Source: Pedobacter xixiisoli (lineage in GTDB: Bacteria > Bacteroidota > Bacteroidia > Sphingobacteriales > Sphingobacteriaceae). Taken from it: 64,000 nt of DNA. The notes beneath the pieces were generated by a model. That model made no database searches. It saw only the letters and a program-made list of their open reading frames with translations, and was not told the origin of the DNA. Shown here in pieces: positions 34,584 through 44,399 of the stretch. The stretch is from NCBI RefSeq assembly GCF_900215335.1, contig NZ_OCMT01000002.1, positions 868,001 to 932,000 on the forward strand, written 5' to 3'. Both the position numbers and the translations under genes were made by a program. Each line of letters opens with the position of its first letter. Position 1 is the first letter of the stretch.

Positions 34584-37520
34584 ATGAAAATAAAACTAGT
34601 ACTATTTGCCTGCCTGCTTTTTGTAGGTTCAAATCTAGTAGCTCAAACTGGTACCTACCAGTGGAAAACAGCTACTTCGGGCGGTTACACTTACAAATAT
34701 GTAACTAACGACCCTTCTAAAACACGTTTCTACACTTTAAAAAATGGCTTAACGGTAATTTTATCGCCAAACTACAAAGAACCAAAAATCGAATACCGCA
34801 TGAGCGTTAGAGCGGGCAGTAATACCGACCCTAAAAACGCAACAGGTTTAGCTCACTATTTAGAGCACCTTTTATTTAAGGGAACAGACAAATTCGGTAC
34901 TGCAGATTGGGCAAAAGAAAAGCCATTATTGGCTAAAATTGATGCCCTTTACGAAAAGTACAACAAAACTACCGACCCAGCACAACGTAAAGAAATCTAC
35001 AAAGAAATCGATAAGGTTTCTGGCGAAGCATCTAACTTTTCTATCGCTAACGAATACGATAAAATGATGCAAGGCATTGGCGGCAACTCTACCAACGCCC
35101 ATACTTGGTACGAAGAAACGGTTTATAACGAGGATTTCCCTTCAAACGCAACCGATAAATTCTTAGCTATCCAAGCTGAGCGTTTCCGTAATCCTATCTT
35201 CCGTATTTTCCATACAGAGTTAGAAGCAGTTTACGAAGAGAAAAACAGAGGTTTAGATAACGACAGCTGGAAATTGGACGAAGAGATGATGGCTAAATTG
35301 TTCCCTACACACAACTACGGACAACAAACTACCATTGGTACCATCGAGCATTTAAAAAACCCTTCTTTAGTTGAAATTAGAAACTACTACAATAAATACT
35401 ACGTACCAAACAACATGGCTTTGATTTTAGCTGGAGATTTAAATCCAGATGAAATGATCAAGAAAGTAGACAAAGCTTTTGGTTACATGGTATCAAAACC
35501 TTTGGCACTTTACAATCCAGCACCTGAAAAAGCATTAACCCAAGTACAAAAAGTTGATGTATACGGACCAAGTGCAGAAGTATTAGAAATTTACTATCGT
35601 GGTTTTGCAGAGAACAGCAAAGAAAGTTTAATGCTTTCACTGATCAAGAGCATTTTAACCAATGGTAAAGCAGGTTTGTTTGATATTAATTTGAATAAGG
35701 CTCAAAAAGTATTGAGAGCTAATGCCACTTATCAGCAAATGAAAGATTACGGTGTTTTCAACTTATCGGCACAGCCAAAACAAGGTCAGAGTTTAGATGA
35801 AGTTGCCAAACTTTTGTTAGAGCAAATTCAAGCGTTAAAAGACGGAAAATTTGATGATGAACTGTTAAAAGCAATTGTAGCAAACCAAAAATTAAGCTTT
35901 CTACAAGCTTTCGATAGCAACGGAAACAGAGCCGAGATTTTCTCTAACCAGTTTATTTTACACCGTGGAACCAAATGGAATATCAGTTTAGCCGACATTA
36001 GCGAAACTGCAAAAATCACCAAAGCACAAGTCGTTGCTTTCGCCAAAACTTACTTTAAAGATAATTACGTAATTGGCTACAAGCACAAAGGTGAAGATAA
36101 AAACACCATCAAAGTTGAAAAACCAACGATCACTCCTATTAATGCTAACGCTGGATTAACTTCTCCGTTTGTTAAGGATGTTTTAGAAGCACCTGTAAAA
36201 CCAATTGCACCTAAGTTTTTAGATTACCAAAAAGACATTACTTTTGGTAAATCTGGCATTGCAGAAGTATTAAGCATCAAAAACACGGACAACTCAATCT
36301 TTAGAATGAGCTACCGTTTCAACATTGGGTCAAATAACTACAAATTATTGCAATACGCAGCTTCATACCTGCCGTTTTTAAGTACCGATAAATATACTGC
36401 CGAAGAGTTAAGCAAGCAATTCTATAACATCGCTTGTACTTATAGCTTAAACGTAGGTACAGAAACTACTACCATTAACATTAGTGGTTTGCAAGAAAAC
36501 TTTGATAAAGCAGTGGCCTTAGTTGAACATATTTTCGGTAACGTAAAAGTGAACGAAAAAGCACTTGGAGAATTAAAGAACACCATTTTTAAATCTAGAG
36601 AAAATGCTAAGTTAAATAAGAGTGCCATTATGAACGGCTTAACTTCTTACGCACAATACGGCAAGTTAAATCCTTTTAACAATGTTCTAAGCAATGATGA
36701 GGTGAAGAACATTAAAGCAGAAGATTTAATCTACACGCTTAAGAACTTAAACAACTACGAGCATGTAGTGACATACTACGGCCCTCAAGATTTAGCTGCA
36801 TTTACAGCGAACATTCAAAAAGCACACGCTTTACCGAAAGAATTTACGCCAGCTGCCCCAGCCAAAGTATATTCTTACACTGTACAAGATTCAAACAAAG
36901 TTTACTTTGCCAACTATGATATGGTACAGTCGGAAATCCGTTGGTTAAGAAATACAGGCTTGTACAACAAAGCAGATGGCGCAACTATTGAGGTATTTAA
37001 CAACTACTTCGGTGGCGGTATGGGTTCTGTGGTTTTCCAAACTATCAGAGAATCTAAAGCTCTAGCTTATTCCACTTTTGCAACTTATGCATCGCCAGAT
37101 AGAGCTGATAAACAATACAGTATGGTAGCTTATGTAGGTAGCCAAGCAGATAAAATGAATGATGCCGTAGCTGGTATGAACGAGCTTTTGAATGTATTGC
37201 CTAAAAGCGAGAAAACATTTGAAGGTGCTAAAACCAATTTATTGAGCAATTACGAATCGGATAGAGTATTGAAAGATGCTATTTTCGGTTACTATTTTGC
37301 TGATAAAAAACTAGGTTATACTTACGATTCGAGAACAGATAGGTACAAAGAAATTAAACCTATCACTTTCGACAACATCAATACTTTCCACCAACAAAAA
37401 ATAGCTAACAAGCCATACACTTATCTAATTGTTGCTTCTGACAAAAAAGTAAAACAAGAAGACATGGCTAAATTTGGTACCGTTAAAACCCTTACTTTAG
37501 AAGAGATTTTCGGTTACTAA
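34584..37520 (+). CDS. M16-family zinc metallopeptidase, secreted, two-domain
   Basis: This protein has 978 residues, starting at the ATG at 34584, which begins the signal peptide MKIKLVLFACLLFVGSNLVA. The zinc site is the inverted motif HYLEHLLFKG near residue 85, with the third ligand Glu in ELEAVYEEKNRGL about 80 residues later. The second half (from about 550) repeats the fold without HxxEH, the usual inactive partner domain of pitrilysin-type enzymes. It likely degrades peptides in the periplasm or outer membrane. It is monocistronic with its own terminator. Confidence 0.93.
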   Translation: MKIKLVLFACLLFVGSNLVAQTGTYQWKTATSGGYTYKYVTNDPSKTRFYTLKNGLTVILSPNYKEPKIEYRMSVRAGSNTDPKNATGLAHYLEHLLFKGTDKFGTADWAKEKPLLAKIDALYEKYNKTTDPAQRKEIYKEIDKVSGEASNFSIANEYDKMMQGIGGNSTNAHTWYEETVYNEDFPSNATDKFLAIQAERFRNPIFRIFHTELEAVYEEKNRGLDNDSWKLDEEMMAKLFPTHNYGQQTTIGTIEHLKNPSLVEIRNYYNKYYVPNNMALILAGDLNPDEMIKKVDKAFGYMVSKPLALYNPAPEKALTQVQKVDVYGPSAEVLEIYYRGFAENSKESLMLSLIKSILTNGKAGLFDINLNKAQKVLRANATYQQMKDYGVFNLSAQPKQGQSLDEVAKLLLEQIQALKDGKFDDELLKAIVANQKLSFLQAFDSNGNRAEIFSNQFILHRGTKWNISLADISETAKITKAQVVAFAKTYFKDNYVIGYKHKGEDKNTIKVEKPTITPINANAGLTSPFVKDVLEAPVKPIAPKFLDYQKDITFGKSGIAEVLSIKNTDNSIFRMSYRFNIGSNNYKLLQYAASYLPFLSTDKYTAEELSKQFYNIACTYSLNVGTETTTINISGLQENFDKAVALVEHIFGNVKVNEKALGELKNTIFKSRENAKLNKSAIMNGLTSYAQYGKLNPFNNVLSNDEVKNIKAEDLIYTLKNLNNYEHVVTYYGPQDLAAFTANIQKAHALPKEFTPAAPAKVYSYTVQDSNKVYFANYDMVQSEIRWLRNTGLYNKADGATIEVFNNYFGGGMGSVVFQTIRESKALAYSTFATYASPDRADKQYSMVAYVGSQADKMNDAVAGMNELLNVLPKSEKTFEGAKTNLLSNYESDRVLKDAIFGYYFADKKLGYTYDSRTDRYKEIKPITFDNINTFHQQKIANKPYTYLIVASDKKVKQEDMAKFGTVKTLTLEEIFGY

Positions 37521-37542
37521 GCACTGTTAAAAATATGAATAC

Positions 37543-37574
37543 AAAAGTCCCGACAAAATCGGGACTTTTTTTGT
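37543..37574 (+). terminator. Rho-independent terminator of the M16 peptidase gene
   Basis: AAAAGTCCCGA and TCGGGACTTTT form an 11-bp stem around a five-base loop, followed by a T run. It lies 22 bases after the stop codon. Confidence 0.92.
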
Positions 37575-37640
37575 TTAATCGACTTCGGAATTCTTCAAAG
37601 TATATCGTTCCTCCCGCCGTTCGACAGTTGTTTTGCTTCT

Positions 37641-37764
37641 CGCTGTTCGACATTTGTAATGTCGAACTCCCTATCTCCGGATTTGCAATCCGGCTCTTCT
37701 ATAACATCACCTAAAATCCCCCCAAAAAATTAGGCCGGATATTCAAACCCAGCCTGCTATACTC
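37641..37764. repeat. REP-like unit, copy 1 of a 124-base tandem pair
   Basis: This unit contains two palindromes: TTCGACAT-N4-ATGTCGAA and CCGGATT-N3-AATCCGG. It is followed by an unpaired spacer with ATAACATCACCTAAA and a tail containing GGCCGGATATTCAAACCCAGCC. The copy 2 unit follows with period 124. The style matches dispersed palindromic elements of Bacteroidota. Confidence 0.8.
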
Positions 37765-37888
37765 CGCTGTTCGACATCTGTAATGTCGAACTCCTTATCC
37801 CCAGATTTGCAATCCGGCTCTTCTATAACATCACCTAAAGTTTCCCAAAAAAACAGGCTGGATATTCAAACCCAGCCTTCTATACAAT
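37765..37888. repeat. REP-like unit, copy 2
   Basis: This is a near copy of 37641-37764, with few substitutions (for example CCAGATT for CCGGATT in the second palindrome, which weakens the stem on one side). No transposase is present here, so the unit must be mobilised in trans or be static. Confidence 0.8.
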
Positions 37889-37947
37889 TATTCAGAATTG
37901 ATGCATCAGAAATGTCTGACAACTAACCCCTGATTCCTGACAACTAA

Positions 37948-38637
37948 CTAAAAAGAAATCTCTTTTCCAAAAAGCTTGTTGTACTTGCGTTTATCGAACT
38001 TATAAAGCGTTGCAGCCCTGAAAGACACACCACGCTGTTTTTCTTCCAATTCTTTTAGTACCTTAAAGCTTAAAATCTTCTTCCTGAAATTACGTTTATC
38101 TAGTTTTTTACCTAAAATCAATTCATAAACACTTTGTACTTGAGTCAATGTAAATTTTTCTGGCAACAGCTCAAAAGCCAAAGGCAGGTGTTTAATTCTG
38201 CGTTTAATTTTTTCTAAGCCTTTATTTAAAATATGCTGGTGGTCAAACCCTAATTTGGGCAAATTGGCTACGTTTACCCATTGCGCTTTTTTAGCATAAC
38301 TGGTTAAAGGCTTCAACGGCTTATCGCCACCTAAACGCAACATTGCATAATAGGCTACAGAGATTACCCTACCTTGCGGATGTCGATCCACATCACCGAA
38401 AGCATAATATTGCTCCATGTAGATATCGCTTAATCCTGTAAGTTCTTTCAAGATACGTTGTGCCGATTGATCAACACTCTCATCTTTACCCACCAAGTTG
38501 CCGGGCAAAGCCCACCAATCTTTAAAGGGTTCTTCATTTCTCTCAATGAGCAAGATTTTCAACTCTGCACCATCAAAACCGAAAAGCACACAATCTATAG
38601 AGACTGCAAAATCGAAAGCGGGGGTATTTTCTGTCAA
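37948..38637 (-). CDS. Nudix-type transcriptional regulator (NrtR/AraR-like) with degenerate Nudix box
   Basis: This 229-residue protein has an N-terminal Nudix fold (residues about 8-140, CVLFGFDGAELKILLIERNEEP, WWALPGN) and a C-terminal winged helix (about 150-220, FTLTQVQSVYELILGKKLDKRNF). The Nudix box reads N-x5-E-x7-R-I-L-K-E-L instead of G-x5-E-x7-R-E-U-x-E-E, so hydrolysis is unlikely. Such proteins act as sugar- or nucleotide-responsive regulators; the Bacteroides arabinose regulator AraR is of this type. It is divergent from pfkA, with a palindrome in the shared 122-base region. Confidence 0.85.
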   Translation of the reverse strand: MTENTPAFDFAVSIDCVLFGFDGAELKILLIERNEEPFKDWWALPGNLVGKDESVDQSAQRILKELTGLSDIYMEQYYAFGDVDRHPQGRVISVAYYAMLRLGGDKPLKPLTSYAKKAQWVNVANLPKLGFDHQHILNKGLEKIKRRIKHLPLAFELLPEKFTLTQVQSVYELILGKKLDKRNFRKKILSFKVLKELEEKQRGVSFRAATLYKFDKRKYNKLFGKEISF

Positions 38638-38721
38638 AACTGTGGTTTTAAAAGTTTAAAATTTGAAACAAAATAAAGACACTTATTTCGTTAATTCATA
38701 AATTTTTTGAAAAAAAATTAC

Positions 38722-38742
38722 TTAGTGTAAAAAATACACGTT
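38722..38742. promoter_or_regulatory. Palindromic operator TTAGTGTA-N5-TACACgtt in the pfkA upstream region
   Basis: The half sites are TTAGTGTA (38722-38729) and TACACGTT (38735-38742), with a five-base A spacer. It shares half sites and spacing with the perfect palindrome at 42371-42391. It lies just upstream of a TATATTCG -7-like element (38743-38750 region) serving pfkA, and between pfkA and the Nudix-type regulator gene. Confidence 0.65.
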
Positions 38743-38759
38743 ATATTCGTATAATCAGA

Positions 38760-39749
38760 ATGAAACCAAATATCAAGAACATAGCAGTATTGACCTCAGG
38801 AGGCGATGCACCAGGCATGAATGCCTGCATTAGAGCTGTTGTGCGCACTGGAATCTATCATGGAAGAAACATGTTCGGTGTGGTACAAGGCTACCAAGGT
38901 TTAATCAACAACAACATTATTCCAATGAATGCCCGCTCTGTAAGTAATATTTTACATATGGGCGGAACCATCCTTAAAACAGCCAGATGTCTGGAGTTTA
39001 AAGAGGATGCTGGAATGGAAATCGCTTTTAAACATTTACAGGAAAAAGAGATTGACGGTTTAGTAGTAATTGGAGGTGACGGCACCTTTACCGGAGCAAA
39101 AAGATTCGGCGAAAAGTTCGGCATCAACGTGATCGGTGTACCCGGTACAATCGATAACGACCTTTACGGATCCGACTTTACTTTAGGTTATGATACAGCC
39201 ATCAATACCGTAATAGAAGCCATAGACAAGATTAGAGACACAGCCGATTCACACGATAGGTTGTTCTTTATCGAAGTAATGGGCCGCGACTCGGGCTGTA
39301 TTGCCTTACGTAGCGCCATTGCTAGCGGTGCCGAAGCAGTACTTTTACCTGAAAGAGAAACTTCTCTAAAAGAATTGATTACGAAACTAAAATCTGGTGC
39401 TTCTACCAAGAAATCTTCCAGTATTGTCATCGTTTCTGAAGGTAATAAATATGGTGGTGCTTACGATATTGCCAAAGCAGTTAAACGTAAATTCACCCAT
39501 TACGACACCAAAGTAACCATCTTAGGTCACTTACAACGTGGTGGTAGCCCTAGTGGTTTCGATAGGATTTTAGGCAGTCGTTTAGGATTTGCAGCAACCA
39601 ATGCCCTTATTAATGGCGAATCCATGAAAATGGTAGGCTTAAAGGGAAATGAAATAGGCCTAACGTCATTAAGCGAAGCACTAAGCGGATTAAGCAATTA
39701 TAAGCTGGAAGACGATTTACTGGAGATGACACACGTTTTATCTATATAA
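38760..39749 (+). CDS. pfkA: ATP-dependent 6-phosphofructokinase
   Basis: This 329-residue glycolytic enzyme phosphorylates fructose 6-phosphate. The glycine-rich start is IAVLTSGGDAPGMNACIRAV; VVIGGDGTF has Gly-Thr where PPi-dependent enzymes have Asp, supporting ATP use. The catalytic Asp is in GVPGTIDNDLYG and the substrate site is in VMGRDSGCIAL and LGHLQRGGSPSGFDR. The start is the first ATG and gives normal length. It is followed 13 bases later by the kinase-like gene, so the two are cotranscribed. Confidence 0.97.
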   Translation: MKPNIKNIAVLTSGGDAPGMNACIRAVVRTGIYHGRNMFGVVQGYQGLINNNIIPMNARSVSNILHMGGTILKTARCLEFKEDAGMEIAFKHLQEKEIDGLVVIGGDGTFTGAKRFGEKFGINVIGVPGTIDNDLYGSDFTLGYDTAINTVIEAIDKIRDTADSHDRLFFIEVMGRDSGCIALRSAIASGAEAVLLPERETSLKELITKLKSGASTKKSSSIVIVSEGNKYGGAYDIAKAVKRKFTHYDTKVTILGHLQRGGSPSGFDRILGSRLGFAATNALINGESMKMVGLKGNEIGLTSLSEALSGLSNYKLEDDLLEMTHVLSI

Positions 39750-39762
39750 AAAAAAGGCGAAG

Positions 39763-40605
39763 ATGATTGCAGTATTATATAGCGGTTCAAAGAATGCTTG
39801 CTGGAAAATTTGGCAAGACGGCACTACAATGATAGAAACGCATACAGCGAGCGTAAACCCATGTTTCAATGATGCCAAGCAGATACGTCAGGTATTAGGT
39901 AAAAACATTACATTGATACACAATGCGGAAAACATCAAGAAAATTTATGTTTTCGCCGCAGGTGCCTCTGCTAAAGACAAGCAAGATGAACTTGCCAACA
40001 CACTCGAAGCGTTTTTTGTGAACAGCAAAATAAAGGTAAGAGATGATGTTTACGGTGCTGCAATTGCCGCTTGCCATGATAAAACAGGTATTGTAGGCAT
40101 TTTAGGAAGCGGTGCAAACTGTGCGTACTACAATGGCAAGAAACCAGAAGCTAACAATTATGGCTTAGGCTATATCTTAGCAGATGAAGGTTCTGCCAAT
40201 TACTTCGGTAAAATACTACTGAAGAATTTCTTGGAAGAAAAAATCCCAGCAGATTTAAAAGCCAAGATGGATAACCAGTATCATTTAGACCGTCCTACTA
40301 TTTTAGAACGTGTTTACAGAAAACCACAGGTACAAACTTACCTTGCTTCGTTTCTAGATTTCTATATAGAAAACAGAGACCACAAATTTATACAGCAATT
40401 GGTAGCTCAAGGTTTCGACAAATATTTCAATACCTACATCCTCCCTACTTTAGAAAAACATCCTGGCGAAGAAATTCACTTTGTTGGTTCGGTAGCCGGT
40501 GCTTTTCAAGATCAGCTAAGAGAAGCGGCCAAGAAGTATGAAGTACAAATCATGTCGATCACCAAAGAGCCAATACATAACATATTGAATTATTACAAAA
40601 ATTAA
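39763..40605 (+). CDS. N-acetylglucosamine-kinase-like protein with altered phosphate-1 motif
   Basis: This 280-residue protein belongs to the BadF/BadG and GlcNAc kinase group of the ASKHA superfamily. GIVGILGSGANCAYYNGK (phosphate-2), NYGLGYILADEGSANYFGK and IHFVGSVAGAFQDQL (adenosine) are standard. The start, usually ADSGSTKTDW, reads LYSGSKNACW: the metal-binding Asp is Tyr and the Thr-Lys pair is changed. The kinase activity may therefore be reduced or lost. Between pfkA and gapA, it would feed GlcNAc toward glycolysis if active. The ATG at 39763 leaves no room for a longer start. Confidence 0.8.
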   Translation: MIAVLYSGSKNACWKIWQDGTTMIETHTASVNPCFNDAKQIRQVLGKNITLIHNAENIKKIYVFAAGASAKDKQDELANTLEAFFVNSKIKVRDDVYGAAIAACHDKTGIVGILGSGANCAYYNGKKPEANNYGLGYILADEGSANYFGKILLKNFLEEKIPADLKAKMDNQYHLDRPTILERVYRKPQVQTYLASFLDFYIENRDHKFIQQLVAQGFDKYFNTYILPTLEKHPGEEIHFVGSVAGAFQDQLREAAKKYEVQIMSITKEPIHNILNYYKN

Positions 40606-40632
40606 AAAACAACCGAGCTTGCGAGCTCATGA

Positions 40633-41733
<1,101 letters not shown>

Positions 41734-41757
41734 GCTTATCCCAACCAAAAATAGAAG

Positions 41758-41784
41758 GCAGTACTGAGAAGTACTGCTTTTTTT
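41758..41784 (+). terminator. Rho-independent terminator of gapA
   Basis: GCAGTACT and AGTACTGC form a perfect 8-bp stem around GAGA, followed by seven T, 24 bases after the stop. Confidence 0.93.
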
Positions 41785-42370
41785 ATGCACTTAAGTTACA
41801 TTAACCACAAAAGACACCAAGCGCACAAAGGATTTTTAATTATTAGCATGAGTTCGATTACAAAAGTTGCTAAAAGAGCCTTACGAGCGGATGCTGAAAT
41901 AAGCACCGAAATATCCGTAGTAAAAACTTAAGTTATGCAACGCTAATCAAGAGAACAGCATGAGCTAAGAACCGTGAGCTGGAAATACCTCTTTCTTGCG
42001 CTATCGGGATATTGGCAGCTTTATTCAAGAAAAGATGCATTTTATACGGACTTTACATCGGCAGCCTTGAACTTTATACCTATAATTTATTGTTTTTACA
42101 GGTCGTCATGCTTTCGCTAGCGCTCAGGTTGCTACTTCTTGTTCAAGCCAGAGTAATAGAGATAATGTTAATAAAAGTTAAATTCACAATTATTTAACAA
42201 AATTGGTTTACAACTTTACAATCTGTTTAGTAGTTTTGCGTTAATATGATAGTTTTTGCGGAGCAAAGCTGAAGAAATGACAAAATTTTACACGATACAA
42301 TGCGAATTTTGCATGTAGACGCAACATATAGTCATAGAATTGTCATAACAGGATACAAAATAAAATTTTC
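41785..42370. other. Non-coding gap after gapA
   Basis: No supported gene. Short ORFs here have no family resemblance. Part near 41810-41840 resembles the ACCACAAAnGACAC type of intergenic filler seen in this group, and around 41880-41930 a broken inverted repeat (GGATGCTGAAATAAGCACCG...ATATCCG) is seen. Confidence 0.4.
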
Positions 42371-42391
42371 TTAGTGTATTATTTACACTAA
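42371..42391. promoter_or_regulatory. Perfect palindrome TTAGTGTA-N5-TACACTAA
   Basis: The two half sites at 42371-42378 and 42384-42391 are exact inverted copies, flanked by TTTTC and GAAAA that extend the symmetry. They share half sites and spacing with the pfkA upstream site. It lies 14 bases upstream of TACATTTG (42405-42412), a -7 match, so it overlaps the -33 region of a + strand promoter. Confidence 0.75.
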
Positions 42392-42418
42392 GAAAAATAA
42401 TACTTACATTTGTAGTGT

Positions 42419-42546
42419 TGATTAAGTTCAACCACTGAAAAAGATAAAAGTCCCATTAGGGAATAAAGAGCAACCCGTTCATACAGGTTTATATTTGGTT
42501 AGAAAGAGAGATATGCGTGGATGCGATATCTCTTTTCTTTTTTATA
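42419..42546 (+). ncRNA. Candidate small RNA under the TTAGTGTA palindrome
   Basis: A promoter (TACATTTG at 42405-42412) is followed by about 128 bases without a credible ORF. These contain small hairpins (GTTGA/TCAAC, TCCC/GGGA) and end in a hairpin with AGAGATAT and ATATCTCT near 42506-42532 followed by a T-rich run. A free-standing promoter-terminator pair with a strong operator and no gene is the signature of a small RNA. There is no match to a known family that I recognise. Confidence 0.45.
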
Positions 42547-42808
42547 GCCTTTTTTACACTCTTTTAGCTCTCTTAAAGCTACACACCACTATTTCTCGCT
42601 AAAAGGTTAATTCCTTCAACGTCATATCATTAACCTGTTTATTATTTATTTTCTCGAATTCGTTATTCGAATGATTAAGCAAAACTTGATTTACTTGCTT
42701 AGAAGTTGTGATTTGGGGACGCTCTTGCGCTTTAAAATGTGGTTTGTAGCTTTTTACACCTCGGCGAGGATAAAGAATTCTTTTTGTTCCATATTATTCT
42801 TATTTCCA

Positions 42809-43090
42809 TCACCTTAATATACTTAAGTAACTATCCACAAACAATAAAAACAACACACTTAGTAACAATACCGTCAACACTTTATTCAATCCAACTGATA
42901 GCACTGCATCCTTACTTCTTACAAACATTATAAGCACGACCACAAAGTGAATGATTAGGCAAAGCATAGTTAAGGCAACGAATAAGATGTCAGCACCACC
43001 TTGCCTATTGAGAAGAAATAGGTTTGCAAACATAAAGTAGGCGGTAAAGATTAACACCTGCTTACCTACTACTGTTATGTATTTCTTCAT
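42809..43090 (-). CDS. Small membrane protein, third gene of a membrane/TPR operon
   Basis: This protein has 93 residues from the ATG at 43090; a longer frame from 43138 overlaps the upstream gene and is not favoured. There are three hydrophobic segments (residues about 5-25, 35-55, 68-88). The ATG starts one base after the stop of the TPR protein gene, so translation is coupled. No family is recognised. It is the last of three leftward genes and probably works at the inner membrane with the TPR protein. Confidence 0.65.
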   Translation of the reverse strand: MKKYITVVGKQVLIFTAYFMFANLFLLNRQGGADILFVALTMLCLIIHFVVVLIMFVRSKDAVLSVGLNKVLTVLLLSVLFLLFVDSYLSILR

Positions 43091-43091
43091 A

Positions 43092-44024
43092 TTAGCGTCT
43101 ACTCTTAGTTCTTCGCCAGTAAACAACACTTCCGCCAATAGCAGTAAGTCCTATGACAAGCCCATAGAATAGCAACCTGTTTGATTCATCTCTTACCACT
43201 TTTGCCTTACTGAAGGATTTAACCTCTTTTAAATACAAACGTCTGGACTCTTTAATTTTAAAATCTAAATCGGGATGTGAACACCCATATCGCTTAGCCT
43301 GTTTGTATACTTCAGAAGCAGCCTTGTTCCGATGGAGCAACATGGAAACACTGCCTAGATCAAATAGTAGCTGGGCTACCATCCTATCCTTAGGCTTAAC
43401 GAATGACATACGTTCGTTCAATTGATAATAAAGCGAGTAGTGCAAGGTCTCCAACTCCTTTTTATTCATTTTAGATATAGGGAGCTTACCATTCCCAAAG
43501 TCAAGTCCTAACAAACTATGAGTTGTATATTGCTCGTCCCCTTTAATCTTCGCTTCAAGGATTTTAACATGTATCCATTCAGATTGATGATGCGACTCAG
43601 GGTCTATTTCAATCGACTTCTTTATCCATTCAAGAGCCTTTATGTTCTGACCGATCAATTCGTAAACAGTACCTAAATTAGAAGCTGTGGAGTAGCGATT
43701 AGGCTTCATAACTTCAATTTCAAGATAGAGTGTAATCGCTTGCTGATACCTACCAAGTGCTATCAACAGAAGTCCTTTATCAGACAGATAGCCTATATCC
43801 TTTGTAGCTTTATATAGACTATCCATGTCATGCAGCATCGACAAAAGGCTTTCACGCTCAGGAAACACATGACCTTCGGGAACCTCATAATCCCTGTCTG
43901 CATACCAAGTTGTTCCATTTGTCAACTCAAAGTGTTCACCGTTTAGACATGCATTAACCTTAGGCATGAAAGTACATAATAGAATTAGTACAAACGAGAG
44001 GACTGTTAATTGCTTAGATGTCAT
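43092..44024 (-). CDS. TPR-repeat protein with signal peptide and C-terminal membrane helix
   Basis: This 310-residue protein has a signal peptide (residues 1-25), a stretch of TPR-like helices (about 65-170, including GLLLIALGRYQQAITLYLEI and ASNLGTVYELIGQNIKALEW) and more helices with repeat-like spacing to about 255. A membrane helix follows at about 283-300 (LLFYGLVIGLTAIGGSVVYW) with a basic tail. It is probably a periplasmic scaffold held at the inner membrane. The neighbours are a 62-residue gene upstream and a 93-residue gene downstream, all close packed. No named family is recognised. Confidence 0.7.
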   Translation of the reverse strand: MTSKQLTVLSFVLILLCTFMPKVNACLNGEHFELTNGTTWYADRDYEVPEGHVFPERESLLSMLHDMDSLYKATKDIGYLSDKGLLLIALGRYQQAITLYLEIEVMKPNRYSTASNLGTVYELIGQNIKALEWIKKSIEIDPESHHQSEWIHVKILEAKIKGDEQYTTHSLLGLDFGNGKLPISKMNKKELETLHYSLYYQLNERMSFVKPKDRMVAQLLFDLGSVSMLLHRNKAASEVYKQAKRYGCSHPDLDFKIKESRRLYLKEVKSFSKAKVVRDESNRLLFYGLVIGLTAIGGSVVYWRRTKSRR

Positions 44025-44029
44025 TTAAA

Positions 44030-44218
44030 TTAAACGTTTACTCTAAAATCAAACTTTAAATTGACACCTCCAACATTGGTATTGAATGAGGTGTAATACT
44101 CGCTCATCACTTGATTTAAGCTTTCCTCAGAACCCATGAAGAAGAAAGAAGCACAGAAGCCCGAAAAGAAGGTAATACATGCAATTAAAGCGGCGTTGAT
44201 TTCTTTCATAGCTTTCAC
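44030..44218 (-). CDS. Short membrane-anchored protein heading the TPR operon
   Basis: This 62-residue protein has one hydrophobic segment (about residues 9-27, LIACITFFSGFCASFFFMG) and a soluble tail ending in beta-like sequence (GGVNLKFDFRVNV). It is 5 bases upstream of the TPR gene. The tight spacing supports it as real although it is short. It has no recognised relatives. Confidence 0.5.
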   Translation of the reverse strand: MKAMKEINAALIACITFFSGFCASFFFMGSEESLNQVMSEYYTSFNTNVGGVNLKFDFRVNV

Positions 44219-44399
44219 TAGCTGTTATTTTCTATATTAATCGGTATATACACAAAAGGTAACCCCGTCCAAGAAATGCTTAAACTAATATAGTTAAATT
44301 CAAACACCAATTAATGCAACCCATGCATTAATAAATGATAAAATAGCATTTCACCGCATTAAACAAGAAGCTACCTTTGCAGCATAATACCAAACAAAA

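Noticed and set aside
42012..42197. 61-codon ORF on the + strand after gapA
   Set aside because: No family resemblance, hydrophobic random-looking translation, and the region looks like intergenic filler.
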